Source: an uncultured Oscillospiraceae bacterium (lineage in GTDB: Bacteria; Bacillota; Clostridia; Oscillospirales; Oscillospiraceae). Taken from it: a stretch of DNA of 9,499 bases. The position numbers were made by a program, and so were the translations under genes. Positions 6,528 to 9,499 of the stretch are shown one piece after another. Numbering within the stretch: position 1 is the stretch's first letter; every line of letters starts with the position of its first letter. Location: positions 1-9,499 of the forward strand of contig CAJOOV010000134.1 of the NCBI GenBank assembly GCA_905236265.1, given 5' to 3'. Below the pieces are notes generated by a model that was not told the origin of the DNA, did not search any database, and saw only the letters and a program-made list of their open reading frames with translations.

Positions 6528-8063
6528 ATGAGAAGGATGATCTGTATGGCGCTTGCGGCTGTCCTGCTGCTGGCCGGGTGCGCCACACCCTCCGGCGGCG
6601 GTTCCGGCGGGGAGCAGGAACAGACACAGGAACAGGCGCAGGTACAGGAACAGGCGCAGGTGGAGGAGGCGGCGGCATGGGAGCCGGTGACGGTGTTTCC
6701 CAAGACGGATGCCTTCGTGGGCGACACCATGCCCTACTATGAGGACGGCACCATGAATGTCTTCTACCTTGCCGACCAGAGGGACGGCAAGACCGGGTAT
6801 CATCCGTGGGGGCTGATTCGCACGCAGGACTATTGCTCCTTTGAGGATATGGGCATTGTCATTCCCTACGGCGATACCATTCAGGATCAGGACATCGCCC
6901 TTGGCACCGGCTGCGTCATCAAAGACCGCAGCGGCGGCTACCACGCCTTCTACACCGGTCATAACGACCACTTCGCCCCCAAGGAGGCGATTATGCACGC
7001 CACCAGCAGCGACATGCTGAACTGGACGAAGGTGCCGGGGGACACCTTCATCGCATCGCAGGAGTATTCTCAGGACGACTTCCGGGATCCCTATGTGTTC
7101 TATGTGGAGCAGGAGCAGTGCTACTGGATGCTGGTGGTCACCCGCAGTCAGGGCAGCGGCGTGATCGTGAAGTATACCTCCAAAGACCTGAGCAAGTGGG
7201 AGGACGGCGGCATCTTCTTTGAGGACGACATGGGCTACGGGACGAATATGGAGTGTCCCACGCTGCTGCAGTTCGGTGGCAGGTGGTATCTCTCCTTCTC
7301 CGACCAGTGGCCGGACAGGGTGGTGCATTACCGCATCAGCGACAGCGTCAACGGCCCCTTTGTCAAGCCGGAGCGGGACACGGTGGACGGCAACGGCTTC
7401 TATGCAGGCAGACTGGAGACCGACGGAGAGCATCTCTATGTGGTGGGCTGGAACGGCACCAAGTTCGACCACGAGGACGAGAACGACTACGACTGGGCAG
7501 GTAATATGGTGGTGCATCAGCTGGAGCAGCAGCCGGATGGCACCCTGCGGCCGGTGCCCAACGAAAAGGTGGTCGCTGCCATGTCCCATGCCCTTACACT
7601 GGAGCCGGTGCTGATGACGGACACCGTCACCGCAGAGGAAAACAGCTTCCGCCTCAAGGGCGATCAATATGAGCTGGTGCAGTTCCAGGCGCTGGACGGC
7701 ACCACCCGTCTGGAGGCGGATGTCTCCGGCTGGGGTGAGGAGGATCTGTTCGGTCTGGCCTTTGCCCCGGACACGGAGAACGTGGGAGCCATGAACTATG
7801 TGTTCCATCCCAAAGAGAACCGGGTGGAGTTCTTCAACACGGATAACATCGTGGAGATGGATGCCCAGTCCTTTATCGACTTCGATTTTTCCGGAAGGGA
7901 TTCCATCCACATCACCCTGCTCATCGGTGACGGCGTTGCCACCCTCTATCTGGACAATGAGGCAGCCCTCACCGCCAGAATGTACCGCTCTCAGGGGACA
8001 AACTGGCAGATCTTCGGTGTCAATTCCGGCGTGAAATGGGACAATGTTTCCATATTTGCCTGA
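6528..8063 (+). CDS. Exported GH32 glycoside hydrolase lipoprotein (beta-fructosidase/levanase-like)
   Basis: This 511-residue protein starts with a lipoprotein signal: positive MRR, a hydrophobic core, and lipobox LLAGC with lipidated C18. A Gly/Ser and Gln/Glu-rich linker (~22-50) follows. The catalytic five-bladed propeller spans ~55-360. GH32 motifs are visible: nucleophile D66 in VGDTMP, D187 in FRDP (186-188 is RDP), and the acid/base E242 in MECPTL. The string NMVVHQLEQQPDGTLRPVP (326-344) is also typical. A beta-sandwich-like C-terminal domain (~365-511) completes the GH32 layout. It should cleave terminal or internal fructosyl bonds (sucrose, inulin or levan) outside the membrane. 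Exo or endo action cannot be decided from sequence, and related fructotransferases share the same motifs. AAGGAG at 6517-6522, 5 bases upstream, fixes the start. The operon partner follows after 15 bases. Confidence 0.85.
   Translation: MRRMICMALAAVLLLAGCATPSGGGSGGEQEQTQEQAQVQEQAQVEEAAAWEPVTVFPKTDAFVGDTMPYYEDGTMNVFYLADQRDGKTGYHPWGLIRTQDYCSFEDMGIVIPYGDTIQDQDIALGTGCVIKDRSGGYHAFYTGHNDHFAPKEAIMHATSSDMLNWTKVPGDTFIASQEYSQDDFRDPYVFYVEQEQCYWMLVVTRSQGSGVIVKYTSKDLSKWEDGGIFFEDDMGYGTNMECPTLLQFGGRWYLSFSDQWPDRVVHYRISDSVNGPFVKPERDTVDGNGFYAGRLETDGEHLYVVGWNGTKFDHEDENDYDWAGNMVVHQLEQQPDGTLRPVPNEKVVAAMSHALTLEPVLMTDTVTAEENSFRLKGDQYELVQFQALDGTTRLEADVSGWGEEDLFGLAFAPDTENVGAMNYVFHPKENRVEFFNTDNIVEMDAQSFIDFDFSGRDSIHITLLIGDGVATLYLDNEAALTARMYRSQGTNWQIFGVNSGVKWDNVSIFA
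6626..6661 (+). repeat. Perfect 18-bp tandem repeat, two copies, in the linker of the GH32 lipoprotein
   Basis: The units ACAGGAACAGGCGCAGGT at 6626-6643 and 6644-6661 are identical, and a degenerate partial copy precedes them (~6613-6625). They encode the Gln/Glu/Ala/Val-rich linker between the lipidated cysteine and the catalytic domain. An 18-bp in-frame unit allows length change by slippage without a frameshift. Confidence 0.85.
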
Positions 8064-8078
8064 CGGGGGGAGTAAAGC

Positions 8079-9499
8079 ATGAAGAAAGAGAACAAGTCAG
8101 TGGGCGTGGCAGGCGTGCCGCTGAAGGTGAAGCTGATTGCTGCACTGTGCGCTGTGGCTGTGGCGGCGGGCGGTGCATTTGCCGTGCTGAACGGCGTAGG
8201 GAGACAGGCTGCCGCCCCTGAGCAGGGGGAGGAGACGGTCTCCATTGAGCTGGAGAAGATTCCGGCCTTCTGGCCCAGCGCCTTTGCCGCAGAGGTCTAC
8301 GAGGAGCCCCCCTTTCAGGACGAGGCCAGCCGCACCAACAACGCCTTTAACGTGCAGGATTTCGGCGAGCAGGGGAAAAACGGCTGGTTCTACCGCTACG
8401 GCGACTCCAAGCGCCCCCACCGCTCCAAGCAGATCACCCAGTTTGACGGGGAGAAGTATTTCCAGCCCGGCGCCAACGGACTGGAGATCAAAAAGAACTT
8501 CCTCCACACCTCCGAGGCGGCCTCTCCCATTCTGGAATGGCGGGTTGCGGAGGATGGGGCAGTGAACGTGGCCCTCACCTACGTCAAGAATGTGAACGGG
8601 GACGCCAACCCCGGCTATCCTGACGGCGTTCAGCTTCTGGTCTACCATGGCGAGGAGCTGCTGAAGCTGGAAAACGTGGACATCAGCACGACTACGGAGA
8701 ATCTGGCGCAGATTTTCGTGGACGAGCTGTCCGTCAAGGAGGGGGAGAGCCTCTACTTCGTGGTGGATCCCCGGAACAACAACGCCTTTGACGGCGGCAG
8801 CCTGTACATCTCCATTACGGACACGGCGGCAAAGGCGGCGGCAATGGCCAATGCCGGCACACGCACGGACAACAACGCCAACAACCAGACCGACTTCGGC
8901 GCTCAGGGCAGCAACGGCTGGAGCTATCTCTATGGCACCCAGCCGGAGAACTGCAAGAGCGTCTCCCATGAGAACGAAGGGGAGTATATCAATGCCACCT
9001 CCCCCAACCTGTCCATCTCTCAGGGCTTTATCCATCCTGCCATCAACGACAACGCCGTTCTGGGCTGGGTTCCCGCTGTCAACGGCGATGTGGATCTGCG
9101 CCTGAAGTACACCAAGTTTGAGCAGCACGACGGCAACCCGGATTTCCCCGACGGCGTGAAGGTGAAGGTGTACAAAAACAATGAGCTGCTCTACGAGGAG
9201 CATGTGGACGCCCCTGCTGAGGGGGAGAACAAGATCGCCTTCCGCCTGCCCAAGCTGGCAGTCACTACTTCTGACAGGCTCTACTTTATGGTGGACGCAG
9301 AGGAGAACGCCTCCTATGACGGCGGTGCCTTCGACATCACCCTGATTGACATCCGGGGCGCACAGGACGAGAGCGACGTGAGCGTCAGCACCCCGGAGAC
9401 CCGGCAGAACTTTGCGGACGTAAACGCAGACTTTGGCCCGCAGGGGAGCAACGGCTGGATCTTCCAGTGCGGCTACGGGGACGACCCCTTCCACGCCTA
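8079..9499 (+). CDS. Secreted or membrane-anchored tandem-module protein, partial (3' end outside window)
   Basis: The frame is open from ATG 8079 to the window end; 473 residues are visible. GGGGGGAG (8065-8072) is the ribosome site, and the gene lies 15 bases after the GH32 stop, so the two are co-transcribed. Residues ~16-38 (basic, then Ala/Val-rich) form a signal peptide or signal anchor without a lipobox. The rest is a tandem array of ~178-residue modules. The signature DFG-x-QG-x-NGW begins at residues 94, 272 and 451. Modules one and two also share 'PDGV-x-(L/V)-x-VY', 'LYF-V-VD' and 'DGG' towards their ends. Alternating hydrophobic residues suggest beta-sandwich folds. I know similar GW-rich modules from extracellular carbohydrate-active proteins but cannot name a family. 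Carbohydrate binding, perhaps of fructan for the GH32 partner, is an inference. No catalytic motif is recognised. Confidence 0.8.
   Translation, partial: MKKENKSVGVAGVPLKVKLIAALCAVAVAAGGAFAVLNGVGRQAAAPEQGEETVSIELEKIPAFWPSAFAAEVYEEPPFQDEASRTNNAFNVQDFGEQGKNGWFYRYGDSKRPHRSKQITQFDGEKYFQPGANGLEIKKNFLHTSEAASPILEWRVAEDGAVNVALTYVKNVNGDANPGYPDGVQLLVYHGEELLKLENVDISTTTENLAQIFVDELSVKEGESLYFVVDPRNNNAFDGGSLYISITDTAAKAAAMANAGTRTDNNANNQTDFGAQGSNGWSYLYGTQPENCKSVSHENEGEYINATSPNLSISQGFIHPAINDNAVLGWVPAVNGDVDLRLKYTKFEQHDGNPDFPDGVKVKVYKNNELLYEEHVDAPAEGENKIAFRLPKLAVTTSDRLYFMVDAEENASYDGGAFDITLIDIRGAQDESDVSVSTPETRQNFADVNADFGPQGSNGWIFQCGYGDDPFHA

Noticed and set aside
6507..7910. A 467-codon - strand frame opposite the GH32 gene
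   Set aside because: The + strand carries the signal peptide, the GH32 motifs and a good ribosome site; the antisense product has no recognisable features.
8097..9494. A 465-codon - strand frame opposite the tandem-module protein
   Set aside because: The + strand frame shows a signal segment and regular protein repeats, and follows the GH32 gene with a ribosome site; the antisense frame mirrors the repeat composition.
1..9499. tRNA or rRNA genes, CRISPR arrays, insertion sequences
   Set aside because: No tRNA cloverleaf or CCA end, rRNA core motif, regularly spaced repeat-spacer array, transposase motif or terminal inverted repeats were seen on either strand.

Overview
The window comes from a fairly GC-rich bacterium. 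Strong purine-rich Shine-Dalgarno sites, sigma-A-like promoters, a classical lipobox and the multi-PAS GGDEF/EAL architecture all fit a Gram-positive, probably gut-associated clostridial lineage (Ruminococcaceae/Oscillospiraceae or Lachnospiraceae type). This placement is inferred from style and families; no rRNA or marker gene is present.

Layout. (1) Positions 1-2926, + strand: the 3' end of an ABC-2 polysaccharide-export permease (Wzm/TagG type), then its Wzt-type ATPase with a C-terminal Wzt_C-like domain, then a family M32 metallocarboxypeptidase. The three genes are separated by 3-4 bases and end at a strong hairpin terminator (2929-2967). (2) Positions 2977-5952, - strand: a 991-residue c-di-GMP protein, PAS-GGDEF-EAL-PAS-PAS-PAS, with a degenerate GGDHF site and an apparently complete EAL site, so most likely a sensor-controlled phosphodiesterase. 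It has its own promoter (6057-6085) and a roughly 98-nt leader that can form a pseudoknot. (3) Positions 5953-6527: a 575-base divergent intergenic region with no large gene. It holds three helically phased TTTACA repeats that look like a Firmicutes PhoP box, a structured stretch with mutually exclusive stems around a 16-codon leader ORF, and a second promoter region with three TGC...GTAAAAT repeats. (4) Positions 6528-9499, + strand: a two-gene operon. The first gene is an exported GH32 (beta-fructosidase) lipoprotein with all three catalytic motifs. The second, cut by the window end, is a signal-anchored or secreted protein built of ~178-residue tandem beta-rich modules with a conserved DFG-x-QG-x-NGW signature.

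Together: the left operon exports a surface glycan. The right operon probably captures and hydrolyses fructans at the cell surface. The divergent c-di-GMP phosphodiesterase shares the right operon's intergenic control region. The best candidates for something undescribed are the GH32 plus tandem-module pair and the intergenic regulatory RNA elements. Both are inferences from sequence alone.
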